From assembly GCA_002381645.1 (NCBI GenBank), contig DFXE01000010.1, forward strand, positions 162,663 to 226,662: a stretch of DNA of 64,000 nucleotides. The letters run 5' to 3'. Shown here piece by piece: positions 42,362 to 50,523 of the stretch. This DNA is from Bacteroidales bacterium UBA4116. GTDB taxonomy: Bacteria; Bacteroidota; Bacteroidia; Bacteroidales; Tannerellaceae. The notes beneath the pieces are model-generated. The model was given only the letters and a program-made list of their open reading frames with translations. It was not told the origin of the DNA and did no database searches. Each line of letters starts with the position of its first letter. Position 1 is the stretch's first letter. The translations under genes and the position numbers were made by a program.

Positions 42362-43111
42362 TTATGCAAAATCCCTGATATTAAAAGTATCGGGAGCTTT
42401 CTTTCCGTTTCCGGTTGTCCCGGCTTCCTTATCTTTCCGCTCGTAAAAAGCCGAAAGGCTCTCCGCCATAAGGTCGGTAACGATTCGCTTTGCATCGGGT
42501 TTACCCGAAACCACCTGTTCAAACATATCAGTCTGCCGTATTTCCAACAGGGTATCACCCGCTTTTTGCTTTTGTTCGGGGGTGGCATCATCCTTACGGT
42601 TTACCGTGCGAACCATATTTCCCAAATCATCGAACTGAACACCTGAAGCAAGTGCGGCTTGTGCCGTCCCTTCGACTTCTTCTTCCTCGTCTTCCGGCTC
42701 ATCTTCGTTTTCGTCCGTCGCTTCATATTCAAGTGGATAATCTATATCCATTGGTTCGTTATCTTCGTCGGGCGGAGTATCGGAAAACGCTTCGTCCAGT
42801 TCTTCCGGCGGCACTTCTGCCGACGAATTGACCTCGTTAGAAGGAGCAAATGTATCAGGATTTTCTACCTGATTTTCGGATTTTGGCGAGGTGGTCACGA
42901 GTGGCTCTGATTTGGATATGAGTGGCTTCGATGCACTCAAATCAAATCGGCTTTTCCCAACTATATCGGCTTTCAGTTTTCCTGTTTCTTGGATTGAAGA
43001 ACCTTGACCGACAATACTCTTTTTCCGTCTTTTCCCTGCTCTTAGATACAGGAGATAAATTCCGACAAAGAGAGCGTACAGGAGAATTACGGCTGCAAGT
43101 ATCTTTTCCAT
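42362..43111 (-). CDS. traD: Conjugal transfer protein TraD
   Basis: A 249-residue protein, one N-terminal membrane segment (ILAAVILLYALFVGIYLLYL), a variable acidic linker (ENEDEPEDEEEEVEG), then ASGVQFDDLGNMVRTVNRKD and MAESLSAFYERKDKEAG, typical of Bacteroides TraD. Part of the linker is encoded by a copy of the dispersed box (42901-42930). Confidence 0.85.
   Translation of the reverse strand: MEKILAAVILLYALFVGIYLLYLRAGKRRKKSIVGQGSSIQETGKLKADIVGKSRFDLSASKPLISKSEPLVTTSPKSENQVENPDTFAPSNEVNSSAEVPPEELDEAFSDTPPDEDNEPMDIDYPLEYEATDENEDEPEDEEEEVEGTAQAALASGVQFDDLGNMVRTVNRKDDATPEQKQKAGDTLLEIRQTDMFEQVVSGKPDAKRIVTDLMAESLSAFYERKDKEAGTTGNGKKAPDTFNIRDFA
42888..42930 (-). repeat. Dispersed box copy inside traD
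   Basis: On the plus strand GAGGTGGTCACGAGTGGCTC continues as TGATTTGGATATGAGTGGCTTCG. Aligned with 45094-45136 it differs at five positions over 43 bases. Here it is translated within the traD linker (ASKPLISKSEPLVTTS). A regulatory-type repeat inside coding sequence is unusual. Confidence 0.7.
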
Positions 43112-43117
43112 GATTGG

Positions 43118-43540
43118 TTATAATAAGTCTTTTCGTGATTCTGAATAGATACTGTTTATTTCATCTTTATATTCTTTCAGATGCTCCTTCAATACAGTAT
43201 CTATATATCCGCCAATGGTAATGTTATCCAATGCTTTAGTTAGTTTCATTATCTTGGAATGGGTGTCATGGCTGATATACACACAGTCTCGTTTCTTTAT
43301 TTCGTTCCGGTAGATGAATTTTTCCTTGTAATTCAATTTCTTGTTTTCATCAACAGGTACGACAATCATTTGCACTTCCTGTTCTTCGTCCAGAACTGGT
43401 TTTTCATTCTCGTTTTGTTTCACTTGTTTCCTATGGCGTATTGCTTTCGGAATCATTACCACCGCCAAAACTATGAGGCAGCATACGATAAGACCTGTCA
43501 TTATCGCATTGTCGTTGTAAAAAATCGGATTGGGTATCAT
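43118..43540 (-). CDS. traC: Conjugal transfer protein TraC (DUF3408)
   Basis: A 140-residue protein. It has an N-terminal membrane segment (MTGLIVCCLIVLAVVMIPKA), then VYISHDTHSKIMKLTKALDN and ITIGGYIDTVLKEHLKEYKD: a ribbon-helix-helix-like C-terminal module of DUF3408. Adjacent traB shares that module. Confidence 0.85.
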   Translation of the reverse strand: MIPNPIFYNDNAIMTGLIVCCLIVLAVVMIPKAIRHRKQVKQNENEKPVLDEEQEVQMIVVPVDENKKLNYKEKFIYRNEIKKRDCVYISHDTHSKIMKLTKALDNITIGGYIDTVLKEHLKEYKDEINSIYSESRKDLL

Positions 43541-43551
43541 ATTTTTATTTT

Positions 43552-44022
43552 TTAGGAGTTAAAATAATCATCGTCTTCTCTGTCTTTATTACAGGTTTCG
43601 TTTATCTCATCCCGGTAAGTATCAAAGTGATGCGATAGTACATTGTCTATGTAGCTGAATATCGAAACGTCTTTTTTGCCGGATGCCTGTACTATTTTTG
43701 CTATCCGTTTATGATATTTCTCCCGGATACTGACCAGTTTACCGCTTCGTGTGGGTATGCCTGCATCCATAAGGAACAGGCTTTCATAGTTGGTTGACTT
43801 ACTTCGCTTGCGCTTGGATTCCTCACGGGGAGTTTCTGCCTGAACGACCACAGGAGTTTCAGTTTCTTCGGGTTCTGTTACCTGTTCCACTTCTTTATCA
43901 GGTGGCAAAAGTGGTCTGGGTATGGAACTCGGATTGTTTCGCCTTTCTTTATTCTTGAATGAGGAAATGACAAAACTGGCATCAATCTCACTCAGGTTCA
44001 CTTCTTCTTTTTTCTTTGCCAT
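43552..44022 (-). CDS. traB: Conjugal transfer protein TraB (DUF3408)
   Basis: A 156-residue protein, MAKKKEEVNLSEIDASFVIS, a basic middle (REESKRKRSKSTNYESLFLM), and the DUF3408 C-terminus (YHKRIAKIVQASGKKDVSIF, SYIDNVLSHHFDTYRDEINE). Six bases after traA. Likely DNA binding with the ParA-like TraA. Confidence 0.9.
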   Translation of the reverse strand: MAKKKEEVNLSEIDASFVISSFKNKERRNNPSSIPRPLLPPDKEVEQVTEPEETETPVVVQAETPREESKRKRSKSTNYESLFLMDAGIPTRSGKLVSIREKYHKRIAKIVQASGKKDVSIFSYIDNVLSHHFDTYRDEINETCNKDREDDDYFNS

Positions 44023-44028
44023 AGCCTG

Positions 44029-44781
44029 TTATTTTAGGATTCCCAACATTTCATCTATCAGGGCATCGAGATTGCTACCCTTTATCAATGTTTTATCCGC
44101 AGGGAATAAAGTGGAACGGAACAGTGCCTTATGGTTTATCGACTGTTCCCGGCGGAATCGCTTACTGTCGGGCATAAATGTTTTGAAAAGCGGGAAACCC
44201 AGTTTATCAATCACATCTTCATATACTTCGTATAGTTCTGTTTTTTCCCGTCCATCGACAAGATTCCAAAGCAGGTACATACCCTTGATTTTCGCCCTGC
44301 CCGGCGTAATCAAAGCATCATTGACTGTAATCACGTATTGCAGGGTACTTTCCAGTACCAATCGGTCGGCACTGATCGGAGCAATGATGTAATCCATGAG
44401 TGAAAGTGTTTGTACTACTGCCGGATTGTTAATTGTTCCCGGCAGGTCGAAGAACACGAAATCGGGCTTTAGTTCCTGAATTATGTCTTTTGCATCTTCC
44501 ATAGCGTTTTCAGGGCTGCTTTCAACAACTTCATAAGCCTTTTTACCTAACGTAGAAAACTGTTCGTAAGCCATGAGTTTGTAATGCTCATCATCCATTG
44601 TCATTTGCAAATCACGCTCACGCATTTCCGCAATGGAGTGTTGCGGGAAGTCGCAGTCTATCACGGCTACATTGTAACCTTTCACATAGTGCAGGTAAGA
44701 AGCTACCAACACAGTCAGGGTTGTTTTTCCGGCTCCGCCCTTTTGGGTGCTGAAAGCCACATTCAAAGTTTTCTTTTCCAT
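44029..44781 (-). CDS. traA: TraA, ParA-type ATPase
   Basis: A 250-residue protein. The deviant Walker A FSTQKGGAGKTTLTVLVASY, VAVIDCDFPQHSIAEMRERD and PDFVFFDLPGTINNPAVVQT are ParA/MinD hallmarks. First gene of the tra operon. In ICEs of this family TraA is thought to aid segregation or regulation of the circular form. Confidence 0.9.
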   Translation of the reverse strand: MEKKTLNVAFSTQKGGAGKTTLTVLVASYLHYVKGYNVAVIDCDFPQHSIAEMRERDLQMTMDDEHYKLMAYEQFSTLGKKAYEVVESSPENAMEDAKDIIQELKPDFVFFDLPGTINNPAVVQTLSLMDYIIAPISADRLVLESTLQYVITVNDALITPGRAKIKGMYLLWNLVDGREKTELYEVYEDVIDKLGFPLFKTFMPDSKRFRREQSINHKALFRSTLFPADKTLIKGSNLDALIDEMLGILK

Positions 44782-45093
44782 TTTTCTTGTTTTAAATTCT
44801 ACATTGATTTATCGTTTAATCGCCTGATTTACCAATCAATTATTTGTTTGCTTAATCTGTCAATCGCTTGATTAGTTAATTGCCTGCTTTACTGCTAAAT
44901 CAATCAATCGCTTTATCAATTTATCAATCGACCGCGCTGTTGATTGATAACTAAATTGAGTGATTGGTTAATCACTTGTTTGATTGACCGAACGACTGAT
45001 TTTTTAATCAGGTTATCATTCGATTGAGCAATCAAATAATCAATCTGTCGGCAAATAAACGCCTATTTCTTATCAGAATCATCACATTTTCGT
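44782..45093. repeat. A/T-rich region full of short AATC/GATT repeats upstream of traA
   Basis: TCAATCGCTTGATT, ATCAATCGCTTTATC, TTATCAATCGACC, GAGTGATTGGTTAATCAC and TCATTCGATTGAGCAATC illustrate more than a dozen ATCAAT/ATTGAT-type units over 250 bases. Iteron-like spacing suggests a protein-binding array (oriT accessory, partition site for TraA, or traA operator). On the minus strand TTTATTTG (45059-45052) is a near -7 element. Confidence 0.6.
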
Positions 45094-45106
45094 GAGGTGG
45101 TCGTGA

Positions 45107-45136
45107 GTGGCTTCGATTTGGATAGGAGTGGCTTCG
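45107..45136 (-). repeat. Dispersed box copy between traA and mobA
   Basis: On the minus strand it contains TATCCAAATCGAAGCCAC preceded by GCCACTCC. It is oriented toward the tra operon, and a near -7 element (TTTATTTG) lies 77 bases downstream on that strand, close to the 72-73 seen at the other copies. Confidence 0.75.
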
Positions 45137-45168
45137 TCCACTGTAATACAGCACGTTACTTTAGCCTG

Positions 45169-45176
45169 TAACTTTG
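45169..45176 (+). promoter_or_regulatory. -7 element for the mob operon
   Basis: TAACTTTG fits TAnnTTTG exactly and would give a leader of about 270 bases to mobA at 45450. No TTTG is present at 19-21 bases upstream. Confidence 0.5.
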
Positions 45177-45429
45177 CTGCATGAAACGTCGGGAGGTGTC
45201 CGACCGCCATTTTTGCTCGCTGCCCTCGCTTTCATATCTGTCCCTGTTCAGGACAGATTTTATTTGCGACATGGCAAATAGCAAGCTGTATTTTTTGCTG
45301 CACGGGAACCGTTTTGCTGCAAAAAATGCTTGCCCCACAAGGGGGATGCAAACCCTCCGAAGTCGGGTTGCTTATGGAATCATTTCGGGCAATGATTAAT
45401 TGGCGGCGGATGCCGGAACGACGGATTGT

Positions 45430-45447
45430 ACCACTAAAAAATCCGAC
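45430..45447 (+). promoter_or_regulatory. CCACTAAAAAATCC motif before mobA
   Basis: TACCACTAAAAAATCCGA lies three bases before the mobA ATG at 45450, one A shorter than the copies before topB, traE and traN. Probably an A-rich ribosome-recruiting site. Confidence 0.55.
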
Positions 45448-45449
45448 GT

Positions 45450-45887
45450 ATGAATGAAAATGCTAAGAACTCCCCGAAACGGGGAAAAGGGGGACGTTCC
45501 CCCAAGAATGATCCGGCTGCTTACCGTTATTCGGTAAACTTCACGGCTGCCGAACACGCCCGGTTCCTTACCATGTTTGAGCAATCAGGACTTCAATCTA
45601 TGGCACGTTTTATCGCTGCCCGTGTATTCGGGGACGAGTTTCGTGTGGTAAAAATCGACCGTTCCGCTATGGAATATGTTACCAAACTCACTTCCTTTTA
45701 TGCACAGTTCCGCTCCGTAGGAACGAATTACAACCAAGTTGTAAAGGAATTACATACCAATTTTTCGGAGAAAAAAGCACTTGCATTACTCTACAAATTG
45801 GAGAAAACAACCATTGAACTGGTCGAAATCGGGAAGAAAATTCTGGAATTATCGGAAGAATTTAAGAACAAATATTTGGGTAAGTGA
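45450..45887 (+). CDS. mobA: MobA, relaxosome accessory protein
   Basis: A 145-residue protein: basic N-terminus (SPKRGKGGRSPKNDPAAYRY), a ribbon-helix-helix-like core (VNFTAAEHARFLTMFEQSGL, SMARFIAARVFGDEF), and TNYNQVVKELHTNFSEKKAL, ELVEIGKKILELSEEF. Matches MobA of Bacteroides ICEs, which binds oriT for MobB. Its stop overlaps a GTG that could start mobB. Confidence 0.9.
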   Translation: MNENAKNSPKRGKGGRSPKNDPAAYRYSVNFTAAEHARFLTMFEQSGLQSMARFIAARVFGDEFRVVKIDRSAMEYVTKLTSFYAQFRSVGTNYNQVVKELHTNFSEKKALALLYKLEKTTIELVEIGKKILELSEEFKNKYLGK

Positions 45888-45934
45888 GCACAAAAGAAGC
45901 TCGCTTATTTTGTCGAACGAGAAAATATTATCTA

Positions 45935-47185
45935 ATGGTTGCAAAAATAAACATCGGAAACAACCTGTACGGTGCATTGGCATACAATCAGGAGAAGGTG
46001 GACGAGGGTTTGGGAAAGATACTGGGGAGCAATCTTGTCTTTGAACCGACCAACGGACAGTTCAATGTTGCCGAATGTATGAACGATTTTATGCAGTTTA
46101 TCCCGGCTCACTTCCGTACCGAAAAGCCTGTTTTCCATGTATCGCTAAACCCGCACCCTGATGACCGTCTGACGGACGACCAACTGGCGGATATCGGGCG
46201 GGAATACATGGAAAAATTGGGATATGGTAATCAACCTTATCTCATTTTCAAACACGAGGACATCGGGCGGGAACATATACATATCGTATCGCTCCGAGTG
46301 GATAGCGAGGGGAAGAAAATCGACAGTTACAAAGAGCATGAACGAAGCAAGGAGATAACCGAACACTTGGAGCGTAAATACAACCTGAACCCTGCGGAGG
46401 GTCAAAAACGCTCCGAACAATGGGAACTTACTCCTGTCGATGTTTCAAAAGGAGATTTGAAGAAACAGATTGCTGCCGTTATCAAACCGTTGGCATCCAT
46501 ATATCATTTTCAAAGTATGGGAGAATACAAAGCGGTTCTCTCCATCTATAATATAAATGTAGAGGAACTGAAAGGAGAAGTAAAAGGAAAGCCCTATCGG
46601 GGATTGCTGTATTCGGCAATGGACAGCGAGGGCAACAAAGTCGGTAATCCGCTGAAGTCTTCCATATTCGGGAAATCAGTCGGTTATGACGGATTGGAAA
46701 AACGTATGGCAAAATCAGCCGAACGCATCAAAACTAAAAAACTGAAAGTTCATACGCTGAAAGCCGTTTCCAAGGCCAAGCAGGGCAGCCAAAGCGAGAG
46801 TGAGTTCCGAGCGAAGCTAAGGCAGCAGGGTATTGATGCTTTGTTCAGGCGTAACGACGAAGGTAGGATTTATGGTGCTACATTCATAGACCATACTACC
46901 CGCACCGTTCTGAATGGCTCACGATTAGGTAAAGACTATTCCGCAAATGTGTTCAACGACTTGTACGGTGGAAATCAGCAGCAGGCACAAGAGCCAATTC
47001 AAGATACCCGTCTTTCCGATGTTTACAAAGCAAATGCACAACAAGAGAATAACCACAGTGCGGACAATGGTCTGGCTGGAATTTTCTCAATCCTTTCTCC
47101 TGAACCGGAGAACCATCCCAAAGATGAACAGCCATTTCCACGCCGCAAGAAAAAGAAAAAACTGAGGTATGGACGGCAAATGTAA
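45935..47185 (+). CDS. mobB: MobB relaxase
   Basis: A 416-residue relaxase starting MVAKINIGNNLYGALAYNQE, the usual MobB start; a GTG at 45884 overlapping mobA is possible but gives an atypical N-terminus. PVFHVSLNPHPDDRLTDDQL, GYGNQPYLIFKHEDIGREHI and HIVSLRVDSEGKKIDSY contain the HxH metal site. The C-terminus is basic (FPRRKKKKKLRYGRQM). It nicks oriT and leads transfer. Confidence 0.95.
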   Translation: MVAKINIGNNLYGALAYNQEKVDEGLGKILGSNLVFEPTNGQFNVAECMNDFMQFIPAHFRTEKPVFHVSLNPHPDDRLTDDQLADIGREYMEKLGYGNQPYLIFKHEDIGREHIHIVSLRVDSEGKKIDSYKEHERSKEITEHLERKYNLNPAEGQKRSEQWELTPVDVSKGDLKKQIAAVIKPLASIYHFQSMGEYKAVLSIYNINVEELKGEVKGKPYRGLLYSAMDSEGNKVGNPLKSSIFGKSVGYDGLEKRMAKSAERIKTKKLKVHTLKAVSKAKQGSQSESEFRAKLRQQGIDALFRRNDEGRIYGATFIDHTTRTVLNGSRLGKDYSANVFNDLYGGNQQQAQEPIQDTRLSDVYKANAQQENNHSADNGLAGIFSILSPEPENHPKDEQPFPRRKKKKKLRYGRQM

Positions 47186-47186
47186 A

Positions 47187-47768
47187 TTATTCATTCATAA
47201 ATGTTTCTGCCTTGATAATTCTTATAGAAGGATTTATTTTCTCTATTAATTCCCGCACGAAACTAAAATCTGCATTACTCATCGCAACGCCTGTAATTAC
47301 CTCTTCTACTGTTATATCAATGAAGTGTTTATCTCTAACAAAGATTCTCACTTCTTCTTCATAATTCCAAATTTCAAGTTTATGACTTAATATTTCTATT
47401 GCCGTTTGATCGTTAAAATCCTGATTTCTAATATAAGCCAATCCGTTATATTGTATTGGTCGAACAGTATATTGGGTACTATCAATTCGTAAACCAATAG
47501 CAACCCCTCGTTGTCCATTGGCATAATGAGACCACATCAATTGATTATCTTTTATCTTTGAAAGAGAACACAACCTTAATTCTCCTTTTTCTTCTAAAAG
47601 TTTATCTCTGATATTTCTGTTTAATTCACCAGTTTGGTAATAATACTGTCCCTCCATCGGATCATTAAGATCTTTATATTTTGCAGCATATAATCTATTC
47701 TTTAAGAGAATATCAACAAAGTTTCTAAAATTATCCAAGCCTCGATATTTGTATAACAGATCCATCAT
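47187..47768 (-). CDS. DUF2971 family protein
   Basis: A 193-residue protein. LLYKYRGLDNFRNFVDILLK, RLYAAKYKDLNDPMEGQYYY, RLCSLSKIKDNQLMWSHYAN and GQRGVAIGLRID match DUF2971. Members sit beside defence genes. It starts eight bases after the DUF262 gene ends and ends one base after mobB, on the opposite strand, so the pair is cargo inserted between mobB and mobC. Confidence 0.8.
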   Translation of the reverse strand: MMDLLYKYRGLDNFRNFVDILLKNRLYAAKYKDLNDPMEGQYYYQTGELNRNIRDKLLEEKGELRLCSLSKIKDNQLMWSHYANGQRGVAIGLRIDSTQYTVRPIQYNGLAYIRNQDFNDQTAIEILSHKLEIWNYEEEVRIFVRDKHFIDITVEEVITGVAMSNADFSFVRELIEKINPSIRIIKAETFMNE

Positions 47769-47776
47769 AATTTATA

Positions 47777-49516
47777 TCACTTGATATTATAATATGTCTT
47801 CAGTGTGTTGATTACGTATGTTTGATTTTCGTTAAGCTCATGTTTTGTCCATTGAGTTCGGTATTTGTTGAATACTCTCAATGAATTAGGGAATGTGTTA
47901 ATATTTTTGGCAAAATATTTTTGATGTTTCAAAGAATAATCCAACCTGCCTTGTGAAGCATTTTTACCTCGACCCAGTAATATCAAATTTCCAAGTTTGT
48001 TTGTTAAGTCAGCCCTGTCTGTATCTGTAAAGTCTTTTTTCCACTGACTACCATCTTTTGGTGTTTGAGGTAGAATATGCTCAATAGTAATTTGACCAAA
48101 ACCGCTCCATTTGTTTGCTTTGTTATCGTTATGAAGAAAGTCGAGTTTTAATAAGATGTTTTTTACAAATTGCCTTCCATATACCTTTTTATCTATATTT
48201 TTCAAGAAATTCACCTTATCAAAATTAAAAAGGTTCGTTTTAAATAAGTCGTCAGGCGTTTTATGGGCTTCTATACCTTTTAGTATGGCATTCATGTTCT
48301 CAATCCTTTCCGTTGGAGTTAATTGTCCAATCCAATCACCTGTAAATTTCTTGTCAAGCAACAATAAAAAATCATATATCTTATTTGAATTAAACTTATT
48401 ATAAAAAGATAGTAATGGTGGAATCCAATCAGTGGAAGGTAAAGTGGTTTTCATAATCACAAGCATATTGTTGAATTCGAATCCGTTAGTAAAACTGTGA
48501 TTGTCATTTTCAAACAACTGATCGTAATGTTCATAATATTTATTTAATAAATCGAAAGTTTCTTTCCCTCTTCTCAATAAAGCAGGCTTTAATTTTCCGG
48601 TGGTTTTATCTTTCTCTTTTGGATTATATATTTTGTCTTCAAACTCTTGTAGTAAATTTAAACGAGCTTTTTCTTTTACAACAATTGTGCGTATAAAAGA
48701 CAGGAAACGATCAAATTCTTCACCCAATTCACTCTCTAATTCCTCCCATTGAAGTCCATATTTAGTACGGTCTTTCTCAGGAACATGTTGCAAATTTTGA
48801 GCTTTTAAGATATCTGAATTACGAAGTTTTACACCTCGATCATTTAAAATAGTAAATAAACGGAATGCATCTTCTAATTGTTCTGAATATACATAGATCA
48901 TTAGTACATACTGTAATAAATAGGGGAAAAAAGTGTCAATATTTTTATTTTCCTCAAAATAATTACGAATACATACAATCGCATTCGCCATATTTTTAAT
49001 AGAAACATCTTTATCTTCATTTGCTATACGCTTTATTTCTTCCCATTTATCAGTAATACTATTTTCAGACTTAACATATTCATCAATAAATTTTTCAACC
49101 TCTGGACGTATTTTGTACAATAGGCGGATTCGTTCAGGCGTATTTGTATCCTTATCTTCTTCTTGGAAAATGTATTTCTGACAATTTTCTTTTCTTTTTT
49201 TATTTGTTTCTATATCTCGAATAACTGCAAATAATAAAAATATAGTAGTAATGCGCTGCTGTCCATCTAATAAATCGTTTTCTACAAACTGTTGTTCTCC
49301 TCCCGCTTTTTTATGCTGATAAACAAATGAACCAAGAAAATAGTCATTAGCTGGAGTATTTACAGCGGCATAGCTAATATCATCCAACAAATCTATAACT
49401 TCATCTTTACTCCAAACATAGGGACGTTGATATTCAGGAATGCGATACCATTGCTCAAATATATCCTTAATATATATTTTATCAGTTTTAATTTCATTGC
49501 GGGGTGTTACTGCCAT
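47777..49516 (-). CDS. DUF262 plus DUF1524/HNH protein, GmrSD-like type IV restriction enzyme
   Basis: A 579-residue protein. The N-terminal DUF262 shows IPEYQRPYVWSKDEVIDLLD, YFLGSFVYQHK and LLDGQQRITTIFLLFAVIRD (DGQQR). The C-terminal DUF1524 HNH shows GQITIEHILPQTPKDG, LTNKLGNLILLGRGKNASQG. The fusion is the GmrSD architecture, which in characterised members cuts modified phage DNA in an NTP-dependent way. Paired with DUF2971. Substrate here unknown. Confidence 0.85.
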   Translation of the reverse strand: MAVTPRNEIKTDKIYIKDIFEQWYRIPEYQRPYVWSKDEVIDLLDDISYAAVNTPANDYFLGSFVYQHKKAGGEQQFVENDLLDGQQRITTIFLLFAVIRDIETNKKRKENCQKYIFQEEDKDTNTPERIRLLYKIRPEVEKFIDEYVKSENSITDKWEEIKRIANEDKDVSIKNMANAIVCIRNYFEENKNIDTFFPYLLQYVLMIYVYSEQLEDAFRLFTILNDRGVKLRNSDILKAQNLQHVPEKDRTKYGLQWEELESELGEEFDRFLSFIRTIVVKEKARLNLLQEFEDKIYNPKEKDKTTGKLKPALLRRGKETFDLLNKYYEHYDQLFENDNHSFTNGFEFNNMLVIMKTTLPSTDWIPPLLSFYNKFNSNKIYDFLLLLDKKFTGDWIGQLTPTERIENMNAILKGIEAHKTPDDLFKTNLFNFDKVNFLKNIDKKVYGRQFVKNILLKLDFLHNDNKANKWSGFGQITIEHILPQTPKDGSQWKKDFTDTDRADLTNKLGNLILLGRGKNASQGRLDYSLKHQKYFAKNINTFPNSLRVFNKYRTQWTKHELNENQTYVINTLKTYYNIK

Positions 49517-49635
49517 CTTCGTATATTTTTATTTATTTTATTTTTATGATGAATTATTTGCGCCAGCAAAGTTAGCAAATGTTTGAACTCCAGAAAGAAT
49601 AACAGTATACAACTTTAGGTATTATCAGTCTTAAC

Positions 49636-49664
49636 GCCACATATCTCCAAATTAGAGCCACATA
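49636..49664 (+). repeat. Dispersed box copy, orphan mobC leader
   Basis: A degenerate copy (ATCTCCAAATTAGAGCCAC) starting GCCAC. A perfect -7 element TAATTTTG begins 72 bases from the box start, and the lost start codon lies 108 bases from it, against 109 in the functional mobC leader. Confidence 0.75.
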
Positions 49665-49894
49665 TAGTCAACTACTTCGAACTACTAATTCTTAGGACTC
49701 ACCTCTATAATTTTGCTTTTCAACTATCTTAAATCTTATAGAAATATTGCCAATGTCAAAGGGGAAAGAAGATACTGAGGTATAAGGAGGTATAAGAATA
49801 TAAGTTGATGAAAAATAATTCCTTTGTTTACCACGAAAATATCTCTGTTAAACACAGATAAATTTTTGTTTACCGTTTGAACTTGCAGACATAA

Positions 49895-49925
49895 AAAAAG
49901 CGAAGTCAATTTAACTTCGCTTTTA
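49895..49925. terminator. Hairpin downstream of the HU-like gene
   Basis: AAAAAAGCGAAGT and ACTTCGCTTTT are complementary around a short loop, with A/T runs on both sides. It would end the minus-strand HU gene. Confidence 0.65.
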
Positions 49926-49941
49926 CTGCATTTTTTAATTT

Positions 49942-50415
49942 TCAAGCCGTTGGATCAATAAAATCATCGTCATCATTACCAGAATCATTATTCCCATTAT
50001 TATTACCTGTTACCGTATAATCCGTATCCGGTTTCAAATAGCGGGTAATACTCGTATTATTCATAGCATCTTTTAGTGCTGTTCCCGGAGTAAAAACAAT
50101 GCGGCGACGGTAAATTGCATTGGCGTTGGCATCTTCTTCTTTATCCGAAGCTTTTGCACGAATGGCTGGGCGGAAAGTTCCGAACTCTCCCAGCTTTACA
50201 CTTTTACCATCATCGAGATTATTAACCAACGCATCTACCAGCCCTGCAATAACTAACTGTACAGTCCCTCTATGCGCTCCACATATCTGTCCGACCTGCG
50301 TACATAATTTACTAAATGATACCTGACCGGTAACAACTTGTTTAGGTACAAACTTCTCTGTTTTGGTTTGGTCAAACCCGAATACCTGTTTGGCTACAAC
50401 ATACTTTAATCCCAT
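49942..50415 (-). CDS. HU-family DNA-binding protein with acidic tail
   Basis: A 157-residue protein. SKLCTQVGQICGAHRGTVQL, LVDALVNNLDDGKSVKLGEF, GTFRPAIRAKASDKEED are HU-like (GEFGTF). The C-terminal tail is Asn/Asp rich (NNNGNNDSGNDDDDFIDP). Nucleoid-type protein, longer than classic HU (about 90). Could organise element DNA; its cargo position between an orphan leader and mobC is odd. Confidence 0.8.
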   Translation of the reverse strand: MGLKYVVAKQVFGFDQTKTEKFVPKQVVTGQVSFSKLCTQVGQICGAHRGTVQLVIAGLVDALVNNLDDGKSVKLGEFGTFRPAIRAKASDKEEDANANAIYRRRIVFTPGTALKDAMNNTSITRYLKPDTDYTVTGNNNGNNDSGNDDDDFIDPTA

Positions 50416-50523
50416 GTGATTTAATTTTTAAAGGGTTATACTATTTATTAATTCATAGTATAGATAAATCAGATGAAAAAAGATGAATCAAAAAGGAATT
50501 ACTCTATTGTAGAGAGGAGATTA

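Larger units (their letters stand above)
45094..45449. other. Probable oriT / mob leader region
   Basis: Between the box and mobA lie TAACTTTG (45169-45176, a perfect plus-strand -7 element), a GC-rich segment with CCCCACAAGGGGG (about 45333) and CCTCCGAAGTCGGG, then the ACCACTAAAAAATCC motif just before mobA. Bacteroides oriT sites lie next to the mob genes, so this is the best place for the ICE oriT. The nick site cannot be pinpointed. Confidence 0.5.
49517..49941. other. Gene-free stretch holding an orphan mobC leader
   Basis: From 49636 the plus strand repeats the leader of mobC: the box, TAATTTTG (49708-49715), and TTATAGAAAT just before where the ATG would be (here ATA at 49744). The rest is A/T rich. 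A hairpin near 49895-49925 (AAAAGCGAAGT/ACTTCGCTTTT) probably ends the HU-gene transcript. Confidence 0.6.

Noticed and set aside
45181..45399. A 72-codon plus-strand frame (start MKRREVSDRHF) before mobA
   Set aside because: It lies in the probable oriT/leader and has no recognisable domain. Similar frames recur because the DNA is conserved. Left as leader sequence.
49736..49945. A 69-codon minus-strand frame after the HU gene
   Set aside because: It covers the orphan mobC leader and a terminator and has no protein-like composition.
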